Positions 33,529-48,700 are shown, counted from the stretch's first letter. The stretch: 64,000 nucleotides of DNA from Branchiostoma floridae (GCF_000003815.2 NC_049992.1:11236753-11300752); one strand, 5' to 3'. The notes: generated from the letters alone by a model not told the origin. Numbers and translations are program-made.

Positions 33529-36500
33529 CTGAGAAGAAACGTGCACTGTTAACTTATCATCTTTACCAAATAGTTGCATTCAGATCGTCAGTCGCAATCT
33601 TCATGACTAGGGAATAGCGTATGACTATGAGAGTGTTGTGGGTCGATATCTACAATTCTTCGAAGGAGGTTATATAGGGATTTTTGTTTGAAGTAAGTAC
33701 ATATACAGTTCGTTTCATGAACATAGCCTACCAACATTTCTCCTTATGATTCTAAATGATTCTAACGGGTGTGTTGTGTAGACATATCTTCTCAAAGCAC
33801 GTGCACACTGCTTTAAAGGCTTGAAGAATTTGGACTTTAATCAAACAAATCGAACATATTTTTCGTTAAAAACTATTGGTCGTTGAAAACTATTGGTCGT
33901 TGAAAACAGTTGACTACGAAGTATGTGTTTAAACAGAGGATGATGAGTCTAACCTTCTCTACCAGTACTCCGTCCAGAGTCAGTTTGCCCAGGGCGATGT
34001 TTTCCTGGTGTAGGAAGTGCAGTGCTTTGGACATGTCCAACGAGATGGTCAAAAGATCTTCCGATGACAGAGTTGGGATAACCTCCTTCAATTTGCAATT
34101 CTCATAGACAGTGTACAGAACCCTGTAACACACCAAAAAAAACGGTGAATGTACATTGCAGTGCACTGATAGGGAAAATTTGAGAACCTGCGGTGACCAT
34201 CGAGTAATACAAAAGACTTAAAAATGGTACACGCTGTTTTCTCTGCTTAGCACTCAGCATTCGGGAAAGAATATGGAAGTTGAACACACACTACTACCAG
34301 TGGACTAGCCCCCCTGCTGTAGTGATTGCACAAAGTTGTGTGGCCCAGGGCTACTGAAACGGAGATGGCGCCACCCTATGTGCGGGAAGGACTTTGCCCT
34401 CGACTTGCAGTTACTATAAAAGGCAGCTAACGATGTAAACTAGACCTACAAGTCCAACTACGTACCACTTGTAGGCGTCCAACTCTGGGATAACGCACTG
34501 TCGCACGATGTTCTGGTGACCACCTGACTCTCCTATCCGCCGTAATACTGACATCTCCTGTGTAGCCGATCCCTCAACCAAGACTGTAGACTGTATAGTA
34601 AGTAATAGAATAATAACGATTAATATTGTGTCTGGGCCTTGGAAATTAAGACCATGTCATGACTCCAACTACCACGAACACGAAATGGATAACTACTACT
34701 CTGTAGAAATGGACGTATACCTGTGACAAAAGTAAAATATTCCCAATGATAACGTTGTCTCAAAATTTCTCTGTTCCGCAAGAAAAAAAAAAGATATCCG
34801 AATGTTCTTAGGCGATAGTGGAAAACAGCACGTATCAATGTGGTGCAAATTTATCACATCGTAGGAATCGTTGCAGAGAAGGAAAATCGAAGATGTACGG
34901 ACTATAGACCCTTCTGTTCCGTTCGGTGGTCGCCATTAATCACCCGGCACAAGGGGAAGGAAAACTAATTACAATCAAACAAGCTATTCACAACCGTTAT
35001 GTAAGGCGTTAAATGTTGTCTTGGTGGCTCAATTTAGAAACCATTTTGGGTTTTGCACAATCAGCAGACGTTTGACGAAGCCGTTAATGTGAAGATGTAT
35101 GTAGAGGATAATGGATCAAGACAAGATAATGCGTACCGTTCGTCACGGCATTCTCCGGGGAAATTAAAGCCATTTAGAAAAGTAAACTCAATCTATGTCT
35201 GAAGGCAGAAGATTGAAATTTCACGTATGGTCACAGTATAGCTCTGAGTAAGCGAACTTGGGTGCCTGAACCGGACATGCGTAAATAGTTATATAACTCA
35301 TTACCACAAGACAACTATATTCTGTGCCTTTGTCTGTGAAGGTTAGACATTCGCGGATTAAAATACGTAATCAAGGTAACAGCTACACAAGCAACTGAAT
35401 AGAGTTTGGAAATGGTCAGGCGTTTCAGGCACAATCTTTCACAAGTGACTAAACGATATGGTTCACGTGGATCAGAGGACCGATTGAAAACCTGGTGAAC
35501 CACATATCCTATTCAGCCTCTGACAAAAGGCAATGGAGACCTAAAACGTTTAGCCGTTTAAAAAACACAAAACAACAACAACAAAGTATCCAGTTGCTTG
35601 ACTACGATTGCTAGCCTGGTATCCATCCGAAATATAGCTCCCAAGTCTCTTCACTCCTTTTCGCAATTACTAAGAGGAGAGAAGAGACCCGGGGGCTATA
35701 TTACGGCTGGATACCAGGCTATACGCTTGCGTTCTGTAACTATGTTATACTGAAGAGTAGTAAAGTTGTTTGGTACGTACATAGCTCCGAAACTGCAGGA
35801 TAAGTTTGACGACAAAGTTTGTTTCCACGTCGACGCTCAAGCACTGTAGATACGCCTTGATGGCTTGTTTCTCCTCGGTCTGGTCTGATCCTGTCAGAGA
35901 ATGCAGAAGAAATCATTTCATGGTTAACGCACCAACCGGGGTATCTCATAAGGACGTGTATATGAATACCGATTTGGTAACTAAATTTACTTCATAGAAA
36001 TGATTGGATAGCAAACATCACTCTCTACTGCCATACAGCATTCATCAGGGTTAAGAACTGAGACCCTCCACAAGAAATAAATGCACCATATTAAATCGAA
36101 TTGATGTACTTCGCTCAGTAGGAACTAGAGGACGTTCTACTGATTTGCCCCATACATGAAGTACCTGTTTGACGCACAGAGGAACGTTTCAACTCAAGTC
36201 GTCGACAAGTAGAACATATTTCAAGACATGTGTTGTTCGTCCGTCAAGTCGACGAGGACCATAGATACCAGTCGATAGTGTATAACACCGCAGGATCATC
36301 GCTACACTGTACCAGACAAAGGTCCAGGATGACACTAAATGGCTTTACCAATACATTAAGAGAGGAAAATACGTAGAAGAAGATCATTTGGACCCATGAA
36401 ATTCTTTAAAAGGTCTTCATCAATCAGTTTATAAGCAATCAATAAATGTTTGCCAAGGAGTGTGCGCGAGGGCGAAAGGTTTAAGCTTGAAGAATTTAGT

Positions 36501-39500
36501 ACCCCCGGGAACATGATACAGGTGTGCCAGAAACGATAGCATTTTTTGAGAGAGGTCTTTAAACGTCGTTTGTGAAAACCATGGACATTAAAATTGACAG
36601 AACGTCGATGTTTTCAGGGACATGGCAATATTAAACATAGTCCACAGACTGACATTCTTACTGCGTTTGGAGAAGATACAGAAATGAAAGTTGACAGCCT
36701 GCCGATGTGTTATAGCGCCATCCGTCCTCCACCAAACACAGATAACAGGGCCATTCGTCAAGATTACTCTTCTTCGCGAAACTCGTAACTGTATCTTAGA
36801 ACTAGAGCGAACCCTTCATCTCTGGCCATGCAATCCCGGTTATTCCGGAAAGCCAACCTTTGATACATGACAATAATGGAGGTACATTTCGTCTTCATCT
36901 TACTAATGGACCCGGGTCGTGCCCCTCCGTCAATCGTCGGACAATTGCAGAAACATCTAGGCGTGCATCACAATGTTACAGCTTCCTGTGAGTAAGGTTT
37001 TTTTTATTTTTTAGTCAAGCTTATCGCACAACGATTGTAATAGGTACAATGTATGGCAAATAACGTATAACTAGCAACTACAAACTATCTACATCAGTAC
37101 ACTAATCTAACATAATAGAAAATATGGCGGTATAGTGTATTTCACATTGTTAAAGCACTACTTCTTTTTTGCATAGCATTATATATATATTAGCCTAGGT
37201 ATAAGCGTAGAGATTGGTGTATCTTCAACTTTTGATTTCAAGTACATCTATATACCCCTGGCTGTTGACCGTTAACAGAGAGGGAAAAATTTAGCAGAAA
37301 TGTATATCATATCAGCCTGTATTTCATCATGATATGAAGATCATCATCATCTTCAACCGTAGATATTTTGTGCTTGGTTTTTCAAAATGCATATCTATTT
37401 AACTGTTGTAATGTACGTATACTCATGTACAAAAATGTACTATGTATCCATGGGGCTGATCATTTGCTTACCATTACTTCTGAGAGTGCCAGTTGATGCC
37501 TTGTAGACTCTTCTCCCCAGGGAATCCACGAAAGTATTCACAATGTTTCCGTTGGCTTCGGCACAGTTTGTGGCCTCTCTTTTGTCAGAAGAAAAGTCTG
37601 CCAGGCTCGCGAGGTGTATAAACGGGTCAATGCCGGCAGATATTGTCATCAGGAACAGGGCAGTCCAAACGGCAAGGTCGGGCGAGATCTTCTCGCCGAC
37701 TCTCGTGAGAATTCCCGTGATTACCACCACGGTCCAACACAGATAATTTAGCACCAGCAAGCCCTTCAAACCAAGGCGTAATTTTTTCTCTTTTGCTGAA
37801 TCCTTGCTGAAATACAAGTCGTTTGCTAGCGGGTTTGGCTTGCCAGCATAGAATGCTATGATGCTCGAAACTGTAGTAAGCACCATGATTGTTGCCGGCA
37901 AGATGGTGTACACGAAGAAGACATACTTCCATCCCGGTTCAGCACTGGACAACACGGTTGTCAGAACAGGCGTGCATAGCCCCGTCCTGCTGCCGATGAA
38001 GTATCCAGTCAGCTGGGATGAAATAGTCAGAGTTATCGTGCAACAAAATGAAAGCGTCCAACACACGGATGCCACGATCGAAGGAGAGTGCATTCTGTTC
38101 GTCAGGTATTTGATTGGAAGCCGAGGAAACACGTGATTTTCGAGCATTATTGCTCCGACGAGAAATAGGGACGACATCTTGGAGAAGGTGAAGACGACGG
38201 CAGCAGATGCACACATTGTGCTAGAGATCCAGTGATCAGCATAAAAGATATACTCTCCACGGAAGAATGCGTCTGCAGAGCCTATTACTAAGAGATACAG
38301 TCCTGTACAGAAGTCTGCCACCGCCAGGTTACATAGGAACGCCGTCCACGTGCCGCCATGTTTAGTCCTCAAGTGTTGAAGAACAACTGTCGGGTTTCCT
38401 AATATGGACAACAGCCCCAGAACCCACGTGGTTATTCTCAGGACGTTACTGGCGATGAGATGGTCGCATGTAGAGGTGGGGTCTTTCTCCGCGGTACAGA
38501 CGTTTACTCGTGGGGCAAGGCAGCAGATGATGTCATCATCTGCAACACTGTTGACAACCAAGGAGAGAGAACAATGGTAACAGTTAGCTTCGATGAGACG
38601 CTCTTTTTCCCTTTTATGTGCAAACTACACGTATCAATGAGTTAGGATGTAAAATTGACAGTATGGATGGGCAGTTGTATACGATCTAATGTAGTAAGGA
38701 GAAGATACAATGCAATAGTCTATGATAGAATACAATCACGTCAAGAAGTACAGAACTTACAGAAGTCGTAAGTTCTTCATGTGATCGAAGACGTCCCTGT
38801 CGTATTTATCGATGTTATTGCCACTCACATCTCTGAAACAGAAACGAATATGAACCGTCAAGACAACTATAAAACCATTTACCAAAACTTTGTGACTAGG
38901 ATAGTGAGTGTTGTATCTTCTCTGTGCCTTTTACTTAAAGATCGCAGTGTGTCGCCTCCGGAAAAGGGCCGCTAGCAAAATTTGACGTGTAGACCCCCCT
39001 CCCATACTACAACTTCCATTGTTCACCCTGTACCAATACAGGACGCTCTCAATCCGACCTTATTCTCATACCAATTGCACACCGTCAGTTTAACTCTTGT
39101 ACGAGCGCCAACAGTCATAGACCAGAAAGTCATAAGGCAGCTTTGATNNNNNNNNNNNNNNNNNNNNNNNNNNNNNNNNNNNNNNNNNNNNNNNNNNNNN
39201 NNNNNNNNNNNNNNNNNNNNNNNNNNNNNNNNNNNNNNNNNNNNNNNGCAGACTCATAATTGATAGGAATAAATACTACATGCTGGGCACCACAACCAAT
39301 CCAAAGGTCGCGAACGTTTCTGGACTTATATTGCACATCTACACGTTTTGTGATGAAAAGCAATCAGTCATAAAATGCCATCGGTCGATCATTGTCGGTA
39401 AAATATTACGTTGTCTCTGACGTTGCACAAACAGAGATGCAATTAGCGAAGGAAGCCGGAAGGACTTACAAGACTTGGAGTTTCTCTAGTCCGCTGAAGC

Positions 39501-39740
39501 TTGAGGACCTCAACGCCGTTATCAAGTTCCCACTTAGATTTCTGGAAAGAAAGTTTTAAATGTACTCTTATGTATTTCATGAATGTTCAGTATTCTATTG
39601 CTGCTAGTGTGTGTATGCATGCAGGATAGTGTGTGTATATATGTATGTATGTACGTTTGTATAAACACGTGTGTGTATTTGTGTGTAGTATATATGTGTG
39701 TACGTGTATGTGTGTGTGTGTGTGCGTGTATGTGTGCGTA

Positions 39741-39774
<34 letters not shown>

Positions 39775-42700
39775 ACGGTCGGTGTACTATGCTGTGTAGC
39801 TGTCTGCCTAGGATGAAGCTCAAACATTTCCGGTGTAGTATTGATCGGAAGACTACGGTACCAGCAGATCAATACCTCCTGGGAGAAGTGGATTACGCTG
39901 GATTACGTAGTTAGGAACTGTTGCTGCTTGTTCCCCCTTCAAATTTGCCACGATAACAAGGCATGCTCAAAGCGGTTAGTGGCTCTAATACGTTATAAAT
40001 ATAGAATTACAGCTATGGAATTTCTAACAAGAAAAGTGAGTAGAGATTAGGCCAAATAGCAGCAAAAGATGCTATATTTTCCGAACAGCGATCCTTCTGT
40101 TTTGACTATAGATGCTCTACTGAATACATTACTAGGAAAGACACTGTAAAATGAGAAGGTCACTGACACAGATGTGCACCTCTTCATGACTAATTTGAAA
40201 TTATTTTAAAGCCAAAGTATTGCGCAATCAAAAGCTTTTTCGAAGCAAACCATCAAGAAATTTTTAAAGATACTGCAGCCGTCTCTAGTTTCATGCAATC
40301 CTGACTTAGTAATAATTCCAGTTTATCAAACGCTTTCTTAAATCTTACATAGCTTTTATATGGACAGATTATATTATAGATTTAGATAATGCAAAATGAA
40401 AGTATTAGTGGAACCACCTTAGAATACTTAAATACATGATTTTTGAGACTGTTCCCTTTGAGATCGACTGATAGCGCAAGGAGAATACCAAATAATGCCT
40501 CGTCTTGATTAAACAGCTTTAGATGCATGCCTATGATAAGCCTAGCAGATGTGTCTTCAATTAGGATTAGATGATTTCAGTTAGACGGGGCAAGACATCT
40601 AACGACTCGATTGAAATCGTAATCCCAACACACGGGGCTGTAATTCCACATCCATCATGCCTAATTACATGTTTCTCTTGCACCCACCGCGCCGGATGGT
40701 TCGGGTTGATGCCGGCATTCGTAAGGCGATCAGCAGCGTAGTGCGGGTCGTCCCAATTCATTGGTATACTATGTGATTAGACAGGCAATTGTGTAGATTT
40801 GTATTTTTAGAACATATTGATAATATCATTGCAAATTGATAAGAAGAGGGATCATCTCATCAATTCTATACTGTAAATGCAGAAATGTTCGCGGTGGATT
40901 AATGTCCGCGGTTTTCGCGGTGACCACTTCACCGCGAACTTAAATCCACCGCGATCATTTTTCTATTATGGTTTTAGACTGCAGTCTATGGTGTTACCGC
41001 GAACTTAAATCCACCGCGAAAAGTCCTTTTTCCCGCTACCGCGAAATTAAATCCCCGCGAACTTAGATGCATTTACAGTATTCACGGATCCCCGAACAAA
41101 AGTATGACAACCACTACCAGCCTAGAGAATCTCAATGTCTCGTGCCGTTTTTATGCTGCCATTGGTAAGACGATCAGCAGCGTAGTGCGGGTCGTCCCAA
41201 TTCATTGCTGTAGTATGTGATTGGACAGGCAATTGTGTAGATTTGTATTTTTAGAACATCTTTATAATATCATTGCAAATTTATAATATCATAGGGACCG
41301 GTCGATTGGTCTAGAGAATGTCCATATGTCATGCGTTGTTTGGGGCTAATTAGCCATGGCTTTGATTGGCTGTACAAAGTGTGGGTGTGCTTGAAACATG
41401 CCACAGTTTTGATTCATGAGCGAAAAGTTTCCTGTGCGGAAATCAGCCAACGCCAAGGTCTGGCTGGCGGGAAAGTGTTGCCGTCGATAGAAGGTCACGC
41501 TTTTCTTCCCGCGCCCGACCCGAGATAATGGAGCTACAAAAGGTGTGTGGCAGATTGATTGGAGCTCCCTAGCGGGGCTGACACGCCTTAATCTATCCTT
41601 TTATCAGATCGATATCATTGAACTGGTTCCTCCAATACGCCTTGCAATGCCATGGGGACAGAGCTACAAGAATCCATTTTGCTGAGAAATGCATAGATCT
41701 AGAGGAGCAAGCAAACGAATTCACAGTTACCAGCTCATACAATTCACTAATGAACGTTGGAAACAATAACCGTCTACCCCTTTAAGACCTCCTCTCATAG
41801 AGTACTCTATGGATAGCTATAGTTTGATGTGCTGGATAGTCTGATTTACTGGATGCCTTTATGTACTATCCCCACAGACAAGGAAGAAAAATTGTTAAGT
41901 CCCAAATGCCCTCTATATGTGTTCAATTAATTTTGACATTGCTAGATCAAAAATACTCATATATCAGGTGTATAGATGCACTTTTAGCTGATGGTCTTTG
42001 TACATTGGAGAGGTTAGCGCTAGCTTAGTTTCCACTAAGACTAGACCTTAGGGGACGTGTTGGCGGCAGACGGTGAAGGACATCAAAGTTGTTGATCGTT
42101 TGATTGAACTTCAAAGACGTTTCAGGGACGTTTGAAGTCATTCAGCAATTCAATTACAATGATCGTTATTCAAACACCAATAGTTAGACTTAGCGAATAG
42201 TATTGCTGCTACTGGACATGAAAAGTACTTGGGGTATCAGTTGACGATGCAAGCTGGATGTATGTATGCAGCGTACACAAAATGAATCAAAATTTACATA
42301 AACTACATTTGGTCAACCCAAGGGGGAACATAGCGCACATTTTGGCCAAATATGCCGTTGGACTCTACAACTTTTATGTTAGTATTTCGTGTGTAGCATC
42401 GTGCATGAATATTCTTAAAGTCAAATCAGAAACCAAAATCCAATCTTTACGCTGTCTTGCAGAGTTTACGGTCCTCTCATATCATCTTAGCCACCTTCAT
42501 TCCAGCTGATTCCATTTCGCGTACACGCAGGGATTTAATCATTGTGGGCCTTACATCAGATATTGCAATCAGCGATGGGGGATCCATCTGGATTAACGTG
42601 GCATCAAACGTGACAAACGATGTAATGTTTGCCAATGGGATTAGATTGGTATCAGGGGTGGCCATGGTAACAAGGCGGGCTGAAATCAAAAGGTTAATCA

Positions 42701-45700
42701 TGTAGCCGACCGTATGGACGGCCGCGTTTGCCGAAGCCCAGCTCAACTGGAATTGAGTGAGTTAACGAGAGTTGCAAGGACGAGTGCAAATCAATGTAAC
42801 TCTGGGGGACGCCAAGGTGGGCCGAGAATACACTGGAGAACTGATGAAAGGGTTAGAGTTATTAAGACCCGATCAATCAACGATGCACTTTGCTGCTGAT
42901 TGTCTTATTTCACCTTTTGTAAATGCGCAGAAAAGACAACATTTTATAGATTTTCTACCTGAAACTCCACCAGAGGAATCGTTAATGAGTCAAAAACAAA
43001 TTGAAAAGTAAAGTTTCCTTGTCCAGAACTTCACAAGGTTTATAGCTGTATCCCATGTTTGTTGAGTCACGGTTAACTCTAAGCACAAGATTGCATGATT
43101 ACGAAAGATCACTTGCAGACCCATGTAATCTACAGGATCAGAGAAGCTCCGTGATGAGGTGTTCGCTCAGTACTGCAGTGCTTTACTTTAAGTTAGGACG
43201 AGTACATTCTGAAGAGTACATTCGAATAGCTTACCCTATATAGCTATTACGTAACGCTGTTGAAAATAGATGAAAGTTTACGCGGCACAAAAAGAAAAGT
43301 TGCTCGTCACATCAAGGCAACGATAGATCTTCTTGCAAAGAAGTTAGTCTGTGATTTGTAATCTGTCGCTTGTTAATGTTATATTAATTGAAGTGTCATT
43401 GGGAGTATTGTCATGAGATTGCATGCTTACCATATAAATTCAAGTAACATAATGTATTAATCTGTTTCAACAAATTGACATGATTAGAAATGTTCTAGTT
43501 TTAGTTTAAGTACTGGTTAAGATAATTCTTCTACGGAGAGAAATTTTATGCGGTCTTCTAATATGTATTTTCAAAGAAGTACTTACAGGAGTAGAAGGGT
43601 GTGAAGAGTTCCAAAGGCATTCTCCGGTAGCTGCTGGATGGAATTGTTGCTTAGGTCCCTGGAAGGAAAATCAATTCTCATTTATAGAAGAAAAGCGGAT
43701 TCCAGCGTTAACGTTCTGTTATTCATCAAACTTTGTTCAGGACTGGCTGTTTGATTCCATTTTAAATTCATATAAGCATTTCGCGTACCCATACAGAGAC
43801 ACACATGTTTCAAATTGCATGATATGCAGGTAGATGATTTTTGTTTCTAGTCCAAACTCGATTCTGTCTTAAACGTACTATAATGTGGGAAAATTTCATT
43901 TTCAACTGTTTTAAAAGAAAGAAGTCAAACCCCGCAATAGTAATGTAGATTTTAGAATCGTCCTCGATATTCTTTATATACATACAATCAGCTAATCTTT
44001 GTATGTTAGAATTTAGATTATTTACCCGTTTTCAATCACTCAATGTATCTGATTTTTTTTCACTTGCAATTAGCCCCATGGGCATGAATTTGCAATAAAA
44101 CATTTCAATTGATTCGATATATTGTAATCTTTAATGAGCATGTTTGATATGGCGACCCAACAAGGTGGCTATGCCTATGTACATATTCTACATTAATGAC
44201 AAAATTGAATGATTCTTTACAAGATTGATTGAACCACGGAGCCCATAGTTCGCAAGTTGTGTATGAATCATGTTTGTAAGCTAAAAATCGATAAAACCCA
44301 CAAAACGTGCTGCTGTAAATTAATAGGACATGGATTTATCAGCGCTGATTGGCTACAAGGGAGCCAATTTTTCTAAAAGACGCTTGTGATGTGGTAAAAT
44401 CCCATGACAGCTGTGACCGTCGTGCTTTATACTATATCATGTATCAGGCTTATAGCAACTGACTTAATTATCTCTCTGTCACTGGTGCACCACTGTTATT
44501 CCTATTAGTAAAGTAGGAACAGAATGTAGTTTATGACCACTGAGACTTCCATTTGTTTGTCATCGCAATGTAGGAGTACACGCCCCGTTTTCAGCTGAAA
44601 AGTGCTACTAATTGTGGCATTTCGAAATGGCCCACATATCTACATTTTATTAAGCAGGCGTACGGGACGTACGTACGGTTGGAATATATCAAACTTTCAA
44701 ACACGCACTTAGCAGTCTGGACACGTAGTATACTTAAGAGTCATTGCACGATAAAACCAGGCAGAGGCCGGAAGATGGGGGTCGGCCAAATCGGCTCATA
44801 CTTTGTATGTGTGATAGGTATGTGGAACTATGAACAGCCATATAGTTAAAACCCTCCAGCTATTTTTCGTTTGGCGTTCTGGGACCCCCCTCAGAGACCC
44901 TCGAAAATCCAACAATTTATGACTGAAAATTACCGAACTTGCGATGGCTACGCTAATAAATGTGATAACGATGAGAATATAATCTTTGTATTTTCATACA
45001 GCATGGACTCCCTAGTTTCACAGACCAAAAGTTGAAGATGAAACATTGAACTTGAGAGGGTGTACTTGGGGGTTACTAGAACCACTAAAAGCAGAATTTT
45101 CATCTCTGTGAATTTTAGTTCTTTTTAAGGCGGAATATTTTCTATACCCAGTGGGTCTGGTGAATGGTTTCAATGTTGTTGGACAGAGGAACATCAACTT
45201 ATTAAAAAACAATCGTCATCTAATTGGGCCATACATAACGCGAGCCGTGAGAGGGGGGTCTGTATGGGGATTTTTCGGGTTTTGGTCTATATCAAATCAT
45301 GTAATGATGTGTTGCTATGGGGATAAGTTATGGAAAATTTTGCATAGCTTTGTGAAAAACATGCACAGCTGTCATTAAATGCAACAATAAGTTAGCAATA
45401 ATAATTTGGGACTCTGCATGGGGGATAAAAGGTTACTTGAAAATGAATTTCACCTCCCATGCTTTACACATATATCGTTGCTTTTTCATTTGGACGAGTG
45501 CGTTACTTACTAAATAACTGTGTACATTTACGTTGAGGTAAATAATTTTAAAGGGCTGTGTATGGGGTTTATCAGAACTATAATACTGTAAATGCAGAAA
45601 TGTTCGCGGTGGATTATTGTTCGCGGTTTTTGCAGTGACCACTTTACCGCGAACTTAAACAACCGCGAACATTTTTCTATTATGGTATTAGACTGCAGTC

Positions 45701-48700
45701 TATGGTATTACCGCGAAATTAAATCCCCTCGAACTTAAATGTATTTACAGTATACAGGTCACATGGGTGCAGAGCTACCTCATGTTGACAATTCATTTAA
45801 AAAGATCATAACAAACTTTTAAGTTTGTTATGATTCTTATCTATGACATTGTCTGTGCACATTTCCTGTCAGATTAGGATTAGCACAGGTATACTGCCAG
45901 TGTGATGGCCCAGTATTGAATAATTGTCTTGCACTCGTTAGTTTTTGGGTTTGATCCTTGTCTGTGTCATACCAAAGACATTAAAAATGGGAAAAACGTT
46001 AAAAGATGTAATTATTAGATGTGTACTATTACTTTGGCGATATTTAATTGAAACCACTTTTTTATGCCTTAGAGTAAATCCTTTTATCTTAGGTTAGGAA
46101 CTCATGGGTTGTCAGCAAAGCATTCCACTCGTTTGATAAATTGCAAAAAGTAATGTCAACCCTTCCACACTCCCCCTGTCTGGGACTGTGCAGTGTATGT
46201 TGTTCTTTGGTCTGGGTTAGCAGACATTGGGGTCATGCTAAAGATAAGGATCTGACAAGCTCTTTGGCTGCCATGTGGTTTCTTTAGGGGATTCTGAGCA
46301 CAGCTACATGATTAAACGCAACTCTGATCTAACTCTGATAAATGTGTCAGATGGAAAGAATATTTGTTTTGCCCAATTTGCATTGAATTTTTGGACGTAT
46401 ATATTTCTTAATTTCCACCGGTTAAAATGATGTCCGAAGATTACTCCCTACTTGCAAACATGGCAATACCCCAAAGATACCCTTCGACAGGGTGTGGGCC
46501 ATGCACTGAAGCTTGAAAATAGTGTAGCTGTCCTCTAGGTAAGTTTCTTAGATTTTTGTCATCTTAATTTTGAACGTTTTCTGTGTGATGATCAGAAAAG
46601 CTTAAAAGGAATCAAGGTGCTATTAGAACTGTGACATTTCAAAATGGCCTTACAGATCTTGCATCCCATTGAAAACTTGTATTTACCATTGGTGCCCTGT
46701 TAACAGCTTACATGCATAAAATCTTATTCTATTCTTTTCTATTCTAAAAGTATGCGGTTCTATGTTCTTGCAGCCAACATGAGTTGTTCATTTGGAAGCC
46801 CAGATTCAGAGTGTGGTTTGTCACGTTACTACCCTGAAGACATATCGGTCATACCACTGTCTGCTTGTAACAAGGATGTAACAAATTACCTAGCTACATT
46901 AGGTCTCAGTGGACGTGGCCACGGTCAGACAGACCTGAGCGAGCAGGACCTCATTCTGAATAGATCAGGGCGATTTGGGTTGTCTGAGGAAGAAAAGAAC
47001 AACTTGACAGTATGCCCAAAGCATCGGTATGACCTGACAACACGCTGGACCGGAGGCAGGAGAAACACATGTGCTCACCCTGAACACGTAGGCAGGAAAA
47101 CTGCCCTGAAAGAACCAAGGCGTGTGCCAATGTTTCTGTCTACACAGATGTACAGGACATACAACACAGTAGTGCCAGTTGGCTCTGCCATGTGCAATCC
47201 ATGCAGGAAGCGAGCAGTTAAGGATGCAGAAAGGGACGTGGAAAGACCCACTGGTTCCCAGGATCTTTCGTCCGATCAGCCTGGACCAAGCTCATATCCG
47301 CAAAGTACCATGGGACCACCGTCACAACCAGTAGGGACTGCTGCATCTACTTCAACTGCTTTAAAGGCCACCTCCCAAGTAAGCTCCAGCGAGTCGTCAT
47401 CAGTCATATCGGAGACTCCTATCGTTGAAACGACGTTTGAGTCACAGAGCAGCTCAACAAGCGAAGGAGAAGCGAACATTAGCACTTGGGTCGATGAACA
47501 ACATCAACAAGAGCAGAACAGGGAAGCCCTGAACAAAGCTGTAGATCAAATCACCGAGGGGAGAATCAGTCCTCTGCGATCCAGTCTTAACACTCCATGG
47601 GAAGAAGTAACTGAAAGGCAGCGAAACTACTATCTGAAGAAAACAAGAGAAGTTATGTCAGCGACAATGAGCGTCATTGCTCCAGGCCAAGAATCAGATC
47701 TGTGGCGGAGTCTTGTTCAAGCACCGCCGCTATATGAAGAACCTCCTGCAAAAAAGAAGATGTGGGACCAGCAAATGGTGCAAACCTTGGTGAAGGCCTA
47801 CCAAGAAGCAGACACGTGGCAGACAAGGCAGCAAATCCTATCGCTGTTTGCTGACGATTATACTAAGGACGAGCTTCAAGAACTCATACCTGGACTTTCC
47901 AAGTGGCGCATCGATCAGGCTAGGGCGCATGCAAGTGAGTCAGGCCCAGGAAAACCCGTCCAGCAACAACCCATATACCGGACCAGACTGAACCCGGTGA
48001 AGACTGACCATTTTCTGGCTTTTCTCACGCAGCTCCATCTCCTGCAGGATGTTGTATATGGAACTAAAACCATGAAGCTGGACTCAGGAGAAGTGATAAC
48101 AATACCTGCCGCTATCCGCACAATCATCCCTTCCCGAATCATCCAACAGTACTCACAATACTGCACCAGCGCCAACTTCCAACCTCTGCCGGACAGAACC
48201 CTTTTCAAGATTATAGAGGTATGTGCTGCACGGCAGCAGAAGTCCTTGCAGGGTCTGGATTACATCTCTACTGAGGGAGCCGAGGCATTTGATGCAATGT
48301 GCAGTGTTGTAGATTCCCTTGTCCAGAATGGCGCGTCTGCAGACTGGGCAAAGACTGTCACGCACAAGCTAAAGGAAGGAAAGCGCTACTTCAAAACGGA
48401 ATACAAGACGCATGTAAAGCTGGAGGACAGATGTGGTGACCACTGCATTGCATTTGCCCTGAGTGAAAAGGGCAAGGAAACATTGTCAGTGAGATGCAAC
48501 CACAGCCATGAGATCGCATGTGAACGATGTAGTGAGATAGACAGCAGTCTTCTTGAAGTGCAAAAGATGATTGAGGAAGAAGGCCTCCTCACAGAGGAAC
48601 ACAAGAGTCGACTATGTTTTACCTTTGAGCAGTCATCTTCCGCCATTTACAGCTGGAAGTCCCATTTACTGCGAGCAGTTAACCAGGATCTTGCCAAACA

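Noticed and set aside
39534-39914. His/Thr- or Val/Cys-rich ORFs
   Set aside because: Translation of a GT/CA microsatellite next to the LRR3 exon.
45018-45212. 64-aa ORF conserved at 51221-51415
   Set aside because: Identity comes from the two TIR arms being copies, not from selection on protein.
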